Notes: generated by a model not told the origin, from the letters alone. A stretch of 64,000 nucleotides of DNA from Streptomyces sp. NBC_00690 (GCF_036226685.1 NZ_CP109009.1:4898001-4962000); one strand, 5' to 3'; positions 36,490 through 45,951 are shown, counted from the stretch's first letter. A program made the numbers and translations.

Positions 36490-37428
36490 GTGAATGCCAC
36501 AGCCCCCCAAGAGCCACTCGACCCCCGGGACAGGCCCGCCCGTCTGACCGTCGGCGTCGTCGGAGCCGGCCGGGTCGGACCGGCCCTGGCCGCCTCGCTC
36601 CAGCTCGCCGGACACCGTCCCGTCGCTGTCTCGGCCGTCTCCGAAGCCTCCGTCCGCCGGGCCGCCGTCCTGCTGCCGGACGTTCCGATCGTCCCGCCCG
36701 CCGAGGTGCTCGCCCGCGCCGAGTTGGTCCTGCTGACCGTCCCCGACGATGCGCTGACCGGTCTGGTCGAGGGGCTCGTCGACACCGGGGCGGTCCGCCC
36801 CGGTCAACTGCTGGTGCACACCTCCGGGCGATTCGGTGTGCAGGTGCTCGCGCCCGCGACCCGGGCCGGCGCACTGCCCCTCGCCCTCCACCCTGCGATG
36901 ACGTTCACCGGCACCAGTGTCGATGTGCAGCGACTGGCCGGATGCTCCTTCGGGGTCACCGCCCCGGTCGAGCTGCGGCTCGCCGCCGAGGCGCTGGTCA
37001 TCGAGATGGGCGGAGAGCCCGAGTGGGTCGACGAGCAGTCCCGCCCGCTCTACCACGCGGCCCTCTCCCTCGGGGCGAACCACCTGGTCACGCTGGTCGC
37101 CCAGGCGATGGAGCTGCTGCGCACGGCAGGAGTGGCGGCGCCCGACCGGATGCTCGGCCCCCTGCTCGGAGCGGCCCTGGACAACGCCCTGCGCTCGGGG
37201 GACGCCGCGCTCACCGGACCCGTTGCCCGCGGTGATGCGGGGACCGTCGCCGTCCACGTGGCGGAACTGCGCAAACACGCCCCCGCCACCGTCGCGGGCT
37301 ATCTGGCGATGGCGCGCACCACCGCGGACCGAGCGCTCGCCCACGGCCTGCTCAAACCCGAGCTGGCCGAGGACCTCCTCGGCGTACTGGCAGACGGCGG
37401 TCAGCCCGCGGGCGGCGAGCGCCCGTGA
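36490..37428 (+). CDS. Rossmann-fold DUF2520 protein
   Basis: A 312-residue dehydrogenase-like protein. The N-terminal NAD(P)-binding motif is [17 protein letters not shown]. The helical DUF2520 domain follows ([20 protein letters not shown] near 195), resembling ketopantoate or prephenate-type reductases. It is the first gene of the panC-nadB-nadC-coaX operon and overlaps panC by GTGA. A reductase role in pantothenate synthesis, for example replacing PanE, is an attractive guess without direct support. The start is the GTG at 36490. Confidence 0.88.
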   Translation: MNATAPQEPLDPRDRPARLTVGVVGAGRVGPALAASLQLAGHRPVAVSAVSEASVRRAAVLLPDVPIVPPAEVLARAELVLLTVPDDALTGLVEGLVDTGAVRPGQLLVHTSGRFGVQVLAPATRAGALPLALHPAMTFTGTSVDVQRLAGCSFGVTAPVELRLAAEALVIEMGGEPEWVDEQSRPLYHAALSLGANHLVTLVAQAMELLRTAGVAAPDRMLGPLLGAALDNALRSGDAALTGPVARGDAGTVAVHVAELRKHAPATVAGYLAMARTTADRALAHGLLKPELAEDLLGVLADGGQPAGGERP

Positions 37429-38573
37429 ACGACCCCCATGAGACGCGTGGGACGGGTGAGGCGGGTGGGATGAGCGGCCAGTCCGACCGGCCTCCCGTCG
37501 AACCGGCCGCCGTCGCTGCACCGGTCCCGGAGCGCACCCGTCCACTGGGCTCCATCACCTCGCGCCCCGCCGGTTTCGAGCTGGTCCCGACCCTCGATGA
37601 CCTGGGGTACGTCCTCGAACACCTGGCCGCGCCCGGCCACACGGCCGTCGTCATGACGATGGGCGCCCTCCATGAGGGGCACGCCGCGCTGATCCGTGCG
37701 GCACGCGAGCGGGTGGGCACCAAGGGCTTCGTCACGGTCACCGTCTTCGTCAACCCGCTCCAGTTCGGCGCGGGTGAGGACCTCGATCGCTACCCGCGCA
37801 CCCTCGACTCCGATCTGACCGTCGCGGAGACGGCGGGCGCCGACATCGTCTTCGCCCCGTCCGTGGCGGAGATCTACCCCGACGGCGAACCCATGGTGAA
37901 GGTCACCGCCGGCCCCATGGGGGAGCGCCTCGAAGGAGCCAGTCGCCCCGGCCACTTCGACGGGATGCTCACCGTCGTCGCCAAGCTGCTCCATCTCACC
38001 CGCCCCGACCTGGCGTTCTTCGGGCAGAAGGACGCCCAACAGCTTGCCCTGATCCGACGGATGGTCCGCGATCTCAACCTTCCGGTCGAGATCGTCGGGG
38101 TGGACACCGTGCGCGAGGAGGACGGGATCGCCCGCTCCAGCCGCAATCGCTACCTCTCGGCTGCCGAGCGGGGCACCGCGCTGGCCCTCTCCCGCGCCCT
38201 GTTCGCCGCCCAGGACCGTCAGGCCGCACAGCAGGCGCTGCTCGCCCGGGCCGAAGCCACGCCGGGGAACCTGGCCCGCGCCGCCGCCCTGTCCGCACTC
38301 GGCGAGGCCCGAGCCGCAGCGGATGCCGCCGCCGTGGCCCAGGCCGCACCGGCCGGTGCCGACGCCGTGCGCGCCGCAGCCCGTACGGTGCTCGACGACG
38401 CCGCACGGGCCAACCCGCCCCTGGTCCTCGACTATCTGGCGCTCGTCGATCCGGCCACCTTCACCGAGGTCCCCGACGACTTCGAGGGGGAGGCGATCCT
38501 CGCCGTCGCCGCGAAGGTCGGTGCGACCCGCCTGATCGACAACACCCGCCTCAGGTTCGGAGCCACCTCGTGA
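37425..38573 (+). CDS. panC: Pantoate-beta-alanine ligase
   Basis: A 382-residue pantothenate synthetase (ATP-dependent joining of pantoate and beta-alanine). The HIGH-like motif is [55 protein letters not shown], and the KMSKS-like [11 protein letters not shown] are all present. It is about 100 residues longer than usual: roughly 50 extra at the N-terminus and an Ala-rich insertion near residues 265-330 ([14 protein letters not shown] onward). The start GTG overlaps the DUF2520 stop; a later Met at 37470 is possible. It overlaps nadB by GTGA. Confidence 0.95.
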   Translation: MNDPHETRGTGEAGGMSGQSDRPPVEPAAVAAPVPERTRPLGSITSRPAGFELVPTLDDLGYVLEHLAAPGHTAVVMTMGALHEGHAALIRAARERVGTKGFVTVTVFVNPLQFGAGEDLDRYPRTLDSDLTVAETAGADIVFAPSVAEIYPDGEPMVKVTAGPMGERLEGASRPGHFDGMLTVVAKLLHLTRPDLAFFGQKDAQQLALIRRMVRDLNLPVEIVGVDTVREEDGIARSSRNRYLSAAERGTALALSRALFAAQDRQAAQQALLARAEATPGNLARAAALSALGEARAAADAAAVAQAAPAGADAVRAAARTVLDDAARANPPLVLDYLALVDPATFTEVPDDFEGEAILAVAAKVGATRLIDNTRLRFGATS

Positions 38574-40375
38574 GCACGCCCCACCCGCACGGCCCGGGCA
38601 TACGGCTCAACGCCCCCGCCCCCGGCTGGTCCATCGCCGCCGACGTCGTCGTCGTCGGCTCCGGGGTCGCCGGGCTCACCGCGGCCCTGCGTTGCGCCGC
38701 TGCGGGCCTGTCCACGGTCGTCGTCACCAAGGCCCGTCTGGACGATGGCTCCACCCGCTGGGCCCAGGGCGGCATAGCCGCCGCGCTCGGCGAGGGCGAC
38801 ACCCCCGAACAGCACCTCGACGACACCTTGGTCGCCGGCGCCGGCCTCTGCGACGAGGAGGCGGTCCGGGCCCTGGTGACCGAGGGCCCGGCGGCGGTGC
38901 ACCGACTGATCGCCACCGGTGCCGTCTTCGACACCTCCGCCGCCGGCGAGATAGAGCTGACCAGGGAGGGCGGCCACCACCGTCGCCGCATCGCCCACGC
39001 AGGCGGCGATGCCACCGGCGCCGAGATCTCCCGCGCCCTGGTGGAAGCCGCCCGCTCAGCCTGTCTGAGCACCATCGAGAACGCCCTGGTGCTCGACCTC
39101 CTGACCGACGCCGAAGGCCGTACCGCGGGAGTCACCCTCCATGTGATGGGTGAGGGGCAGCACGACGGCGTCGGAGCGGTCCACGCCCCCGCCGTCGTCC
39201 TCGCCACCGGCGGCATGGGCCAGGTCTTCTCCGCCACGACCAACCCCGCGGTCTCCACCGGCGACGGTGTGGCCCTCGCACTGCGTGCCGGCGCCGAGGT
39301 GTCCGACCTGGAGTTCGTGCAGTTCCATCCGACCGTGCTCTTCCTCGGTACGGACTCCGAGGGCCAGCAGCCCCTGGTCTCCGAGGCGGTACGCGGAGAG
39401 GGCGCACACCTCGTCGACGCCGACGGCGTCCGCTTCATGCTCGGCCAGCACGAACTGGCGGAACTGGCGCCCCGGGACGTGGTGGCCAAGGCCATCATGC
39501 GCCGGATGCGCGAGCAGGGCGCGGACCATATGTACCTGGACGCCCGCCACTTCGGGGCCCGGATGTGGGAGCACCGCTTCCCCACGATCCTCGCGGCCTG
39601 CCGTGTCCACGGCATCGACCCGGTCACCGAACCGGTCCCGGTCGCCCCCGCCGCCCACTACGCCTCCGGTGGCGTCCGCACCGACCTCCACGGCCGCACC
39701 ACGGTCCCCGGACTCTGGGCGTGCGGCGAAGTCGCCTGCACCGGTGTCCACGGCGCCAACCGGCTCGCGTCCAACTCCCTGTTGGAGGGCCTCGTCTTCG
39801 CCGAGCGCATTGCGGCGGACATCGCACGCAGGTCCTCGGCCGGCACCCTCACGGCCGGCGTTCCCCACCCACCGGGCACACCGTCCGTGCTGCCGTTGAT
39901 CGACCCCGACACCCGCCCCGCGATCCAGCGGATCATGTCGCTCGGCGCGGGGGTGCTGCGCTCCGAGGAGAGTCTGCGGGAAGCAGCGGCGGCCCTGGAG
40001 GCCGTGCACACGAGCGCGGTCAGCAGCGACAGCGCCCAGCACGCCCGGCACGCCAAACATGCAGAGCCCGGCGTCGACTCCTGGGAGACCTCAAACCTGC
40101 TCTGTGTCGCCCGGGTGCTCACGGCCGCCGCGCTTCAGCGCGAGGAGACCCGCGGCTGTCACTGGCGCGAGGACCGCCCCGACCGCGACGACCAGGAGTG
40201 GCACCGCCATCTGATCGTGCGGATCGCCCCCGACCGCTCGCTGGTGGTCACCCGCACCGAGCACACCGCCTTCCCCGCGACGGCCCTCGACCCACTCCCC
40301 GAACACCGGGCCGACCCCGTCTCCCCACCCGAACCGCCGACCGTCCCCCACGTCCCCAGGGAGCACCAGCCGTGA
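38570..40375 (+). CDS. nadB: L-aspartate oxidase
   Basis: A 601-residue flavoprotein that oxidises aspartate to iminoaspartate, the first step of de novo NAD synthesis. The FAD-binding [62 protein letters not shown] and [15 protein letters not shown] are diagnostic. The C-terminal region ends in a Pro-rich tail. It is coupled to panC (GTGA) and nadC (GTGA). The quinolinate synthase gene (nadA) is not in the window and must lie elsewhere. Confidence 0.97.
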   Translation: MSTPHPHGPGIRLNAPAPGWSIAADVVVVGSGVAGLTAALRCAAAGLSTVVVTKARLDDGSTRWAQGGIAAALGEGDTPEQHLDDTLVAGAGLCDEEAVRALVTEGPAAVHRLIATGAVFDTSAAGEIELTREGGHHRRRIAHAGGDATGAEISRALVEAARSACLSTIENALVLDLLTDAEGRTAGVTLHVMGEGQHDGVGAVHAPAVVLATGGMGQVFSATTNPAVSTGDGVALALRAGAEVSDLEFVQFHPTVLFLGTDSEGQQPLVSEAVRGEGAHLVDADGVRFMLGQHELAELAPRDVVAKAIMRRMREQGADHMYLDARHFGARMWEHRFPTILAACRVHGIDPVTEPVPVAPAAHYASGGVRTDLHGRTTVPGLWACGEVACTGVHGANRLASNSLLEGLVFAERIAADIARRSSAGTLTAGVPHPPGTPSVLPLIDPDTRPAIQRIMSLGAGVLRSEESLREAAAALEAVHTSAVSSDSAQHARHAKHAEPGVDSWETSNLLCVARVLTAAALQREETRGCHWREDRPDRDDQEWHRHLIVRIAPDRSLVVTRTEHTAFPATALDPLPEHRADPVSPPEPPTVPHVPREHQP

Positions 40376-41391
40376 GCACGCCCGAAGAACGTCCACTCCC
40401 CGTGGACGTACCGCTGATCCAGATCGGCGCCGCCGAGCCCGAAGGCGGTGGCTGCGGGGACTCCTGCGGCTGCGCCCAGGGCGACGACGAGGAGTACGAG
40501 TGCGGTCTTGACCCCGCGCTGGCCGCGCTGCTCGCCGAGGCCGGTCTCGACCCCGTACAGATCGAGGACATCGCCTATCTCGCGCTCAGCGAGGACCTCG
40601 ACGGCGGTGTGGACGTGACCAGCGTCGCAACCGTCCCCGAGGAGGCCGTGGCCACCGCCGACTTCACCGCCCGTGAGGCGGGCACGGTGGCCGGACTCCA
40701 GATCGCCGAGGCCGTGCTGTCGGTCGCGGCGACCCATGAGTTTGCCGTGGAGCGCCATGTCGACGACGGCGACCGGGTCGTCGCAGGGCAGAAACTGCTC
40801 TCCGTCACCGGCAGCACCCGGGATCTGCTGACCGGCGAGCGCAGCGCACTGAACATCTTGTGCCGCCTCTCCGGCGTCGCGACCGCGACCCGCGCCTGGG
40901 CGGACGCCCTGGAAGGGACGAAGGCGAAGGTCCGCGACACCCGCAAGACCACCCCTGGGCTGCGCGCCCTGGAGAAGTACGCGGTCCGCTGCGGCGGCGG
41001 CGTCAACCACCGGATGTCCCTCTCGGACGCTGCCCTGGTCAAGGACAACCACGTGGTGGCGGCCGGCGGGGTGGCCGATGCCTTCAAGGCCGTCCGGGAC
41101 GCCTATCCCGATCTCCCGATCGAGGTCGAGGTCGACACGGTCCACCAGGTCCGCGAGGTGCTCGACGCGGGCGCCGATCTGATCCTGCTGGACAACTTCA
41201 CTCCCGCCGAGACCGAGGAGGCGGTGGCGCTGACCGACGGCCGGGCGGTCCTCGAATCGTCGGGCCGACTGACCCTCGCGAACGCCCGCGCCTACGCCGA
41301 CACCGGCGTCGACTACCTCGCCGTGGGCGCGTTGACCCACTCCGCTCCGATCCTCGACATCGGACTCGACCTACGCGAGGCTGAAGTCTGA
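40372..41391 (+). CDS. nadC: Nicotinate-nucleotide pyrophosphorylase (carboxylating)
   Basis: A 339-residue quinolinate phosphoribosyltransferase giving nicotinate mononucleotide. ERSALNILCRLSGVATATRA, VRDTRKTTPGLRALEKYAVR, GGVNHRMSLSDAALVKDNHV and DLILLDNF are canonical. The N-terminal 45 residues are an extension containing four cysteines in GGGCGDSCGCAQGDDEEYEC, absent from most NadC proteins I recall. The GTG start at 40372 overlaps the nadB stop. The gene ends in TGATG, coupling it to coaX. Confidence 0.96.
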   Translation: MSTPEERPLPVDVPLIQIGAAEPEGGGCGDSCGCAQGDDEEYECGLDPALAALLAEAGLDPVQIEDIAYLALSEDLDGGVDVTSVATVPEEAVATADFTAREAGTVAGLQIAEAVLSVAATHEFAVERHVDDGDRVVAGQKLLSVTGSTRDLLTGERSALNILCRLSGVATATRAWADALEGTKAKVRDTRKTTPGLRALEKYAVRCGGGVNHRMSLSDAALVKDNHVVAAGGVADAFKAVRDAYPDLPIEVEVDTVHQVREVLDAGADLILLDNFTPAETEEAVALTDGRAVLESSGRLTLANARAYADTGVDYLAVGALTHSAPILDIGLDLREAEV

Positions 41392-42191
41392 TGCTGCTCA
41401 CGATCGACGTCGGCAACACCCACACGGTCCTCGGACTCTTCGACGGCGACGAGATCGTCGAGCACTGGCGGATCTCCACCGACGCCCGACGCACCGCCGA
41501 TGAACTCGCCGTCATCCTCCAGGGGCTGATGGGGATGCACCCCCTGCTCGGCGTCGAGTTGGGCGACGGCATCGAGGGCATCGCGATCTGCTCCACGGTC
41601 CCCTCGGTCCTGCACGAACTGCGCGAGGTGACCAGGCGCTACTACGGCGACGTGCCCGCGGTGCTCGTCGAGCCGGGCATCAAGACCGGCGTGCCGATCC
41701 TCATGGACAACCCCAAGGAGGTCGGCGCGGACCGCATCATCAACGCACTGGCCGCGGTCGACCTCTACGGGGGCCCGGCCATCGTCGTCGACTTCGGTAC
41801 GGCGACGACGTTCGACGCGGTGAGCACGCGCGGCGAGTACGTCGGTGGGGTCATCGCCCCGGGCATCGAGATCTCGGTGGAGGCACTGGGCGTCAAGGGC
41901 GCCCAGCTGCGCAAGATCGAACTGGCCCGGCCGAGGAGCGTGATCGGCAAGAACACGGTCGAGGCCATGCAGTCCGGCATCGTCTACGGATTCGCCGGCC
42001 AGGTGGACGGTGTGGTCCGCCGGATGAAGACCGAACTGGCCGCCGCGGACCCGGACGACGTCACCGTCATCGCGACGGGCGGGCTGGCATCCATGGTGCT
42101 GGGAGAGTCCTCAGAGATCGATGAGCACGAGCCCTGGCTGACGCTGATCGGCCTGCGCCTGGTCTATGAGCGGAACGTCTCCCGCATGTGA
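41391..42191 (+). CDS. coaX: Type III pantothenate kinase
   Basis: A 266-residue acetyl-CoA-insensitive, K+-dependent pantothenate kinase, the first step of CoA synthesis from pantothenate. The ASKHA ATPase motifs are LTIDVGNTHTVLGLFDG, VGADRIINALAAVDLY, VVDFGTATTFDAV and GGVIAPGIEISVEAL. It is the last gene of the coupled operon, placing panC product use next to panC. It overlaps nadC by one base. Confidence 0.97.
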   Translation: MLLTIDVGNTHTVLGLFDGDEIVEHWRISTDARRTADELAVILQGLMGMHPLLGVELGDGIEGIAICSTVPSVLHELREVTRRYYGDVPAVLVEPGIKTGVPILMDNPKEVGADRIINALAAVDLYGGPAIVVDFGTATTFDAVSTRGEYVGGVIAPGIEISVEALGVKGAQLRKIELARPRSVIGKNTVEAMQSGIVYGFAGQVDGVVRRMKTELAAADPDDVTVIATGGLASMVLGESSEIDEHEPWLTLIGLRLVYERNVSRM

Positions 42192-42452
42192 CCGCATCCG
42201 GCCTCGGGTCGCCCGAGCCAGCCGCTCGGAGCGGCCCGGCCGGCGCGCGCAGGGGGCCGGTGGAGCCCTGACGGCACGTCCACCCGAAGTGGCCCTCCTC
42301 GGGACGGTCGCCGGCGCTGAGAAGCGGTGGAGGCGCCCGATGCGTGGCGCCTCGGCGGTGCCTGTCCGGGGGCTCGCCACCGCAACCGGGTGCGCCGCGC
42401 CCAAGCGCCCGTATTGGGTTGATTTCCACTTGTTCGCACGTATCGTCACCTC

Positions 42453-43076
42453 ATGCCCACGCCATACGGTTCCCGCGGCGGCATGGCCTTCAGCGCAGAC
42501 GAGCTGCGTGTGCTCCGACGCGCCCTCGCCGTCGCCCTCCATCCCACCTCCCTGCCCGACGAGGACATCCGGGACTGCCTGCGCCTGGCGGAATCCGTCG
42601 ACGAGGCGGTGTTCGAGGCCGGGCGGCTGCACGCCTTCCTCCTCGCCGACCTGACTCGCTACCGCGCAGCGCTCCCCGGCTCGCTGACCGGCTATCTGGA
42701 ACTGCTCCAGGACGCCCTCGCCGCCGGCTACGACCCCTGTCCGGACGACCTCGCGGCCCTAAGGGCGTTGCGCGGCAATCCGGTCGCAGCGGCCGTCCTT
42801 GAACGCTGCCAGTTGCTGGCCGAGCAGTCCGTACGGGCCAGGCTCGGCCGGTGGACCGCTCCCGCCCCGCGTGCGCGGTTGCTGGCGCTGCCTGGCGGCC
42901 GGGCGGCGGACGAACGCGATCCGGATGCGAAGCCGGAGCCGCGCCCCCAGCCGAGGCCGGCTCCGACCAGGCCCGAGGAGCCCGCTCCCGGCGAGCGCCC
43001 GGTGCCCAAGCCCTCCGAGGTCTTTCCGCCGCGCCGTCGCCCTGCGCCCCCACCGGAGGAGCGCGCCGCGGGGTAG
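42453..43076 (+). CDS. Streptomycete-conserved protein of unknown function
   Basis: A 207-residue protein. The first 110 residues are helical, with FSADELRVLRRALAVALHPT and a repeated Leu/Arg pattern (LTRYRAALPGSLTGYLELL). The C-terminal 80 residues are Pro/Arg/Glu-rich and likely disordered. No catalytic motif is seen. The position after coaX suggests a conserved neighbour, but I do not recognise a function. The ribosome binding site is weak, and an ATG at 42483 is an alternative start. Confidence 0.7.
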   Translation: MPTPYGSRGGMAFSADELRVLRRALAVALHPTSLPDEDIRDCLRLAESVDEAVFEAGRLHAFLLADLTRYRAALPGSLTGYLELLQDALAAGYDPCPDDLAALRALRGNPVAAAVLERCQLLAEQSVRARLGRWTAPAPRARLLALPGGRAADERDPDAKPEPRPQPRPAPTRPEEPAPGERPVPKPSEVFPPRRRPAPPPEERAAG

Positions 43077-43090
43077 CTACTCTGGGAGGC

Positions 43091-43264
43091 ATGGACTACG
43101 TATCCGCCCTGGTGCCTCCCGTGGTGATGGCCGCTCTCTTCACCGCCCTGATCGTGACGATCGTCAAGAGTCAGGGCGGTCCGAACAAGTCCAAGGAAGA
43201 CGCGATCGTGGATGCCACGATCGCCCGCGCGGAAGCGGCCCGTCAGGGCGGCGGGGATAGCTGA
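43091..43264 (+). CDS. Small single-span membrane protein
   Basis: A 57-residue protein. GGGAGG lies seven bases before the ATG at 43091. One span (VPPVVMAALFTALIVTIV, residues about 8-26) is followed by a polar Lys/Asp/Ala tail. It follows the preceding gene by 14 bases and ends before a strong terminator. The function is unknown. Confidence 0.8.
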   Translation: MDYVSALVPPVVMAALFTALIVTIVKSQGGPNKSKEDAIVDATIARAEAARQGGGDS

Positions 43265-43288
43265 CTCAGGAGCAATACCTGGGGCGCA

Positions 43289-43328
43289 GGACGTACGACA
43301 CACTCAGTTTGAGTCGTACGTCCTTTTT
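43289..43328 (+). terminator. Intrinsic terminator with U-tract
   Basis: GGACGTACGAC at 43289-43299 pairs with GTCGTACGTCC at 43313-43323, followed directly by TTTTT. It is one of the few classic intrinsic terminators here. It separates the coaX-side genes from the BlaI gene. Confidence 0.9.
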
Positions 43329-43375
43329 GTTACGTCATTACCGAGCATTCCAACTTCTCCCACTATGGTGGGAAT

Positions 43376-43984
43376 GTGCCCCGCCAATTGGGAGAGCTCG
43401 AAGATGCCGTCATGACACGGGTCTGGCAATGGAACCGGCCGGTCACCGTCCGGGAAGTCCTGGAAGACCTCCAACAGGACCGCTCCATCGCCTACACGAC
43501 CGTCATGACGGTAATGGACAATCTCCATCAGAAGGGCTGGGTCCGCAGGGAAGTCGAAGGCCGTGCCTATCGATATACGGCCGTCTCGACTCGGGCCGCG
43601 TACTCGGCGGCCTTGATGAACGAGGCGTGGTCCAAGAGCGACAACCCTGCCGCCGCACTCGTGGCCTTCTTCGGCATGATGTCGCCCGAACAGCGTGAGG
43701 CGCTGCAAGCAGCCGTCCGCATGGTCGGGGGTGAACCGGTCCCGAACGCGGCCGAAGAAGGCGACTCGACTGAAGAAGGGGTTGCATCCCCCGAAGCCGA
43801 AGCCGAAGCCGAAGCCGAAGGCGCTGTTCGTAGGGGCGACTCCGATTTGGTCGAAGGCGAAGTTCCGGCCGTTGTTGACCCGGATCTCGCCGAAGACGCA
43901 GTTCCTGGTGAGGGTCCCCTTCTCGACCAAGACGCAGTTCACGGCGACCATCCCGCCGACGGCCGGACATCCTCGGGGCGATAG
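43376..43984 (+). CDS. BlaI/MecI-family repressor with atypical C-terminal tail
   Basis: A 202-residue protein. Residues 1-120 are a BlaI/MecI winged-helix repressor: QLGELEDAVMTRVWQWNRPV, VREVLEDLQQ, IAYTTVMTVMDNLHQKGWVR and the wing EGRAYRYTAVSTR. From about residue 125 the protein continues for 75 residues as an acidic EA repeat plus low-complexity sequence. Typical family members stop near residue 125-130. Codon third positions in this tail are not G/C-rich, unlike elsewhere in the window, whereas two other frames are (see findings). The GTG at 43376 is used. No BlaR/M56 peptidase gene is adjacent. Confidence 0.85.
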   Translation: MPRQLGELEDAVMTRVWQWNRPVTVREVLEDLQQDRSIAYTTVMTVMDNLHQKGWVRREVEGRAYRYTAVSTRAAYSAALMNEAWSKSDNPAAALVAFFGMMSPEQREALQAAVRMVGGEPVPNAAEEGDSTEEGVASPEAEAEAEAEGAVRRGDSDLVEGEVPAVVDPDLAEDAVPGEGPLLDQDAVHGDHPADGRTSSGR

Positions 43985-43993
43985 CGTCGATGC

Positions 43994-44515
43994 ATGTCTA
44001 ATGCAGCGGCAAATGCCATCACCGTCAGACGCGCCAGGACCGGCGATGTGGGTGCGGTCCGCCGACTGCTGGATCCGTACGTGAGTGAAGGCATCCTGCT
44101 CGACAAAGCGACAGTGACTCTTTACGAAGCCATCCAGGAGTTCTGGGTTGCAGAACGGGACGAAGACGGTACTGTCGTCGGCTGCGGCGCTCTCCACGTC
44201 ATGTGGGAAGACCTCGCAGAAGTACGCACACTTGCGGTCGATCCTCTCTTCAAGGGCACAGGCATCGGCCATCAGGTGCTCGACAAACTGCTGCACACAG
44301 CGCGCTGGCTGGGGGTTCGCCGGGTTTTCTGCCTGACCTTCGAAGTCGACTTCTTCAGCAAGCACGGCTTCGTCGAGATCGGCGAGACGCCGGTCGCCGG
44401 AGATGTCTACGCCGAGCTGCTGCGTTCCTATGACGAGGGTGTAGCCGAGTTCCTCGGGCTCGAACGCGTGAAGCCGAACACCTTGGGCAACAGCCGGATG
44501 CTTCTGCACCTGTGA
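43994..44515 (+). CDS. Amino-acid N-acetyltransferase, ArgA-like (GNAT)
   Basis: A 173-residue short N-acetylglutamate synthase-like acetyltransferase. VRRARTGDVGAVRRLLDPYV, LYEAIQEFWVAERDEDG, LAEVRTLAVDPLFKGTGIGH (acetyl-CoA-binding) and KHGFVEIGETP are characteristic. Short NAGS enzymes acetylate glutamate (or glutamine) to start arginine synthesis in actinobacteria. It starts nine bases after the BlaI-like stop. Its base composition is slightly lower in G+C than its neighbours. Confidence 0.9.
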   Translation: MSNAAANAITVRRARTGDVGAVRRLLDPYVSEGILLDKATVTLYEAIQEFWVAERDEDGTVVGCGALHVMWEDLAEVRTLAVDPLFKGTGIGHQVLDKLLHTARWLGVRRVFCLTFEVDFFSKHGFVEIGETPVAGDVYAELLRSYDEGVAEFLGLERVKPNTLGNSRMLLHL

Positions 44516-44658
44516 TCACCACTTGCCTGGGAGCTCTATGTCCGAATCGCGCATGTTTCCCGTCTTCTTGAGGATCTGAACCTCTGCCAAGGGTTTGTGT
44601 TTTCCAGGGAAAAGCGGTTTCCTTTCCGCGTACTGCATTTTCGATGAAAGGAAATCCG

Positions 44659-44994
44659 GTGGCACAGAAGGTTCAGGTCCTTCTTGTCGACGACCTCGAC
44701 GGCGGCGAGGCGGACGAGACCGTGACGTTCGCTCTCGATGGCAAGACCTACGAGATCGACCTCACCACCGCCAATGCGGACAAGCTCCGCGGGTTGCTTG
44801 ACCCGTATGCCAAGAGCGGGCGGCGCACGGGTGGCCGCGCTGCTTCGGGTCGGGGTAAGGGCCGTGCGGCGGCGAGTGGGAACAAGGACACCGCGGAAAT
44901 CCGCGCGTGGGCCAAGGCGAACGGCTACGAGGTGAACGACCGCGGTCGAGTCCCCGCCACGGTCCGTGAGGCGTACGAGAAGGCCAACGGCTGA
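44659..44994 (+). CDS. lsr2: Lsr2 nucleoid-associated protein
   Basis: A 111-residue xenogeneic silencer that binds A+T-rich DNA and oligomerises. The N-terminal dimerisation domain is AQKVQVLLVDDLDGGEADET and VTFALDGKTYEIDLTTANAD. A Gly/Arg-rich linker (residues 53-75) follows. The DNA-binding AT-hook-like motif is in VNDRGRVPATVREAYEKANG (RGR, residues about 95-97). The GTG at 44659 follows AAAGGAA. The upstream gap is unusually A+T-rich, which could allow self-silencing. Confidence 0.96.
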   Translation: MAQKVQVLLVDDLDGGEADETVTFALDGKTYEIDLTTANADKLRGLLDPYAKSGRRTGGRAASGRGKGRAAASGNKDTAEIRAWAKANGYEVNDRGRVPATVREAYEKANG

Positions 44995-45006
44995 GTAGCA
45001 GCCGTC

Positions 45007-45723
45007 TTAATCGGCCAGGTATTCGCAGGCCGCGTATTCGTACGCGCTCGTTCCCGCGGCCGTGCGCATATTCGTACCGAGCAAACGGATGCGGTGGCAC
45101 TCGGAGGCGACCGCATCGAGGAGACGGACGAGATCGGGGCCCCCGCCCCGACCTGTTTCGGTCCCGCGCCCTAGCGGGTTCAGGGCCGGAAGTGTCGGTT
45201 CCACCTCACACCCCGGCACGGGGGGCCGCAGCCAGACGGCGGCCTCCCGAGAGCCGGTCCTGCCTGGTGGGGGTGGGGCGCTCAGGCGTCCGCCCGCACC
45301 GACGGCGGTCAGATCCAAGGTGATCCCGCCCCATTCCAGCCAGTCGAGCAGCCCTGGAAGCTCCTCAGCGCTCCCCGCGGCCACCAGTAGTTGCATTCGG
45401 TCCCCCGCCGGCCCGGAGAGTGCCACGGGCCCGTTCAGCTGCATCTGGTCGAGCACCGCCGTTCCCGCTGCCGCCGGAAATTGCAGTACGTCGAAACGCA
45501 CCCCGGTCCGTAGCCATACGCGGGAAGACCGATGGCCCCCGCGGCAATGCGCGACGTGGCAATGCGAGGCATTTGGGTCGCCTGTGACTTCTGGGTCGCT
45601 CGGGTCGGTGGTTGTCGCCCAGCCCAGTTCCGTTTCGTACCAGCGCGCCCATGCCACTTCCCTTTCGGGCGGCGATGCGACGGCCTCGCGGGGGGAGCGG
45701 GGCCCCGGAACGGTGAAAGTCAT
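45007..45723 (-). CDS. Prim-pol-like conserved protein (SCO3374-type)
   Basis: A 238-residue protein that I recall as a streptomycete family named after SCO3374. It resembles the N-terminal domain of small bifunctional primase/polymerase-like proteins: WLRTGVRFDVLQFPAAAGTA, GPAGDRMQLLVAAG and LLDWLEWGGITLDLTAVGAG. The paired acidic catalytic motif expected of an active prim-pol is not clear (only one Asp in RFDVLQF). The C-terminus holds a conserved-looking VASECHRIRL segment. It is convergent with lsr2 (12 bases). Function is unknown. Confidence 0.72.
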   Translation of the reverse strand: MTFTVPGPRSPREAVASPPEREVAWARWYETELGWATTTDPSDPEVTGDPNASHCHVAHCRGGHRSSRVWLRTGVRFDVLQFPAAAGTAVLDQMQLNGPVALSGPAGDRMQLLVAAGSAEELPGLLDWLEWGGITLDLTAVGAGGRLSAPPPPGRTGSREAAVWLRPPVPGCEVEPTLPALNPLGRGTETGRGGGPDLVRLLDAVASECHRIRLLGTNMRTAAGTSAYEYAACEYLAD

Positions 45724-45933
45724 GTCCCGGGAACTCTCGATCCGCCGTAGGAGTTACGCAGAGTGCGCAATGCATTGCTCAGAGTGTCGCAGATGGGGGT
45801 GTTCGGGGGCATTCGAGCGCACGCGGTTGTTCGCCCGTAGCGGAGGGAACCGGTGTGCGCCGCATGGACTGTCAGTGCTTACGGGTAAGACATCCCTAGT
45901 GGGAAGGGGCGACACGCTCGCAGGGAGCGCTTA

Positions 45934-45951
45934 CGTTCGCCATCGGCGTAG
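45934..45951 (+). promoter_or_regulatory. Candidate ClgR box upstream of clpC
   Basis: CGTTCGCCATCGGCGTAG contains CGC-N5-GCG with the flanking bases of the ClgR consensus (GTTCGC on the left, WWS on the right). ClgR activates clp and lon genes in actinobacteria. The site lies 29 bases upstream of the -35-like hexamer, a normal activator position. The match is by eye. Confidence 0.55.

Noticed and set aside
39565..41391. A very long plus-strand open frame joining antisense-frame nadB sequence to nadC
   Set aside because: The part before 40372 is a shadow of nadB in another frame, with Arg/Pro/Gly-rich nonsense composition. The real nadC starts at the GTG overlapping the nadB stop.
43304..44509. 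A 401-codon minus-strand frame across the BlaI and acetyltransferase genes
   Set aside because: Most of it is antisense to two well-supported genes. Only the 43790-43980 part has an interesting codon signature, and it is reported as a finding rather than a gene.
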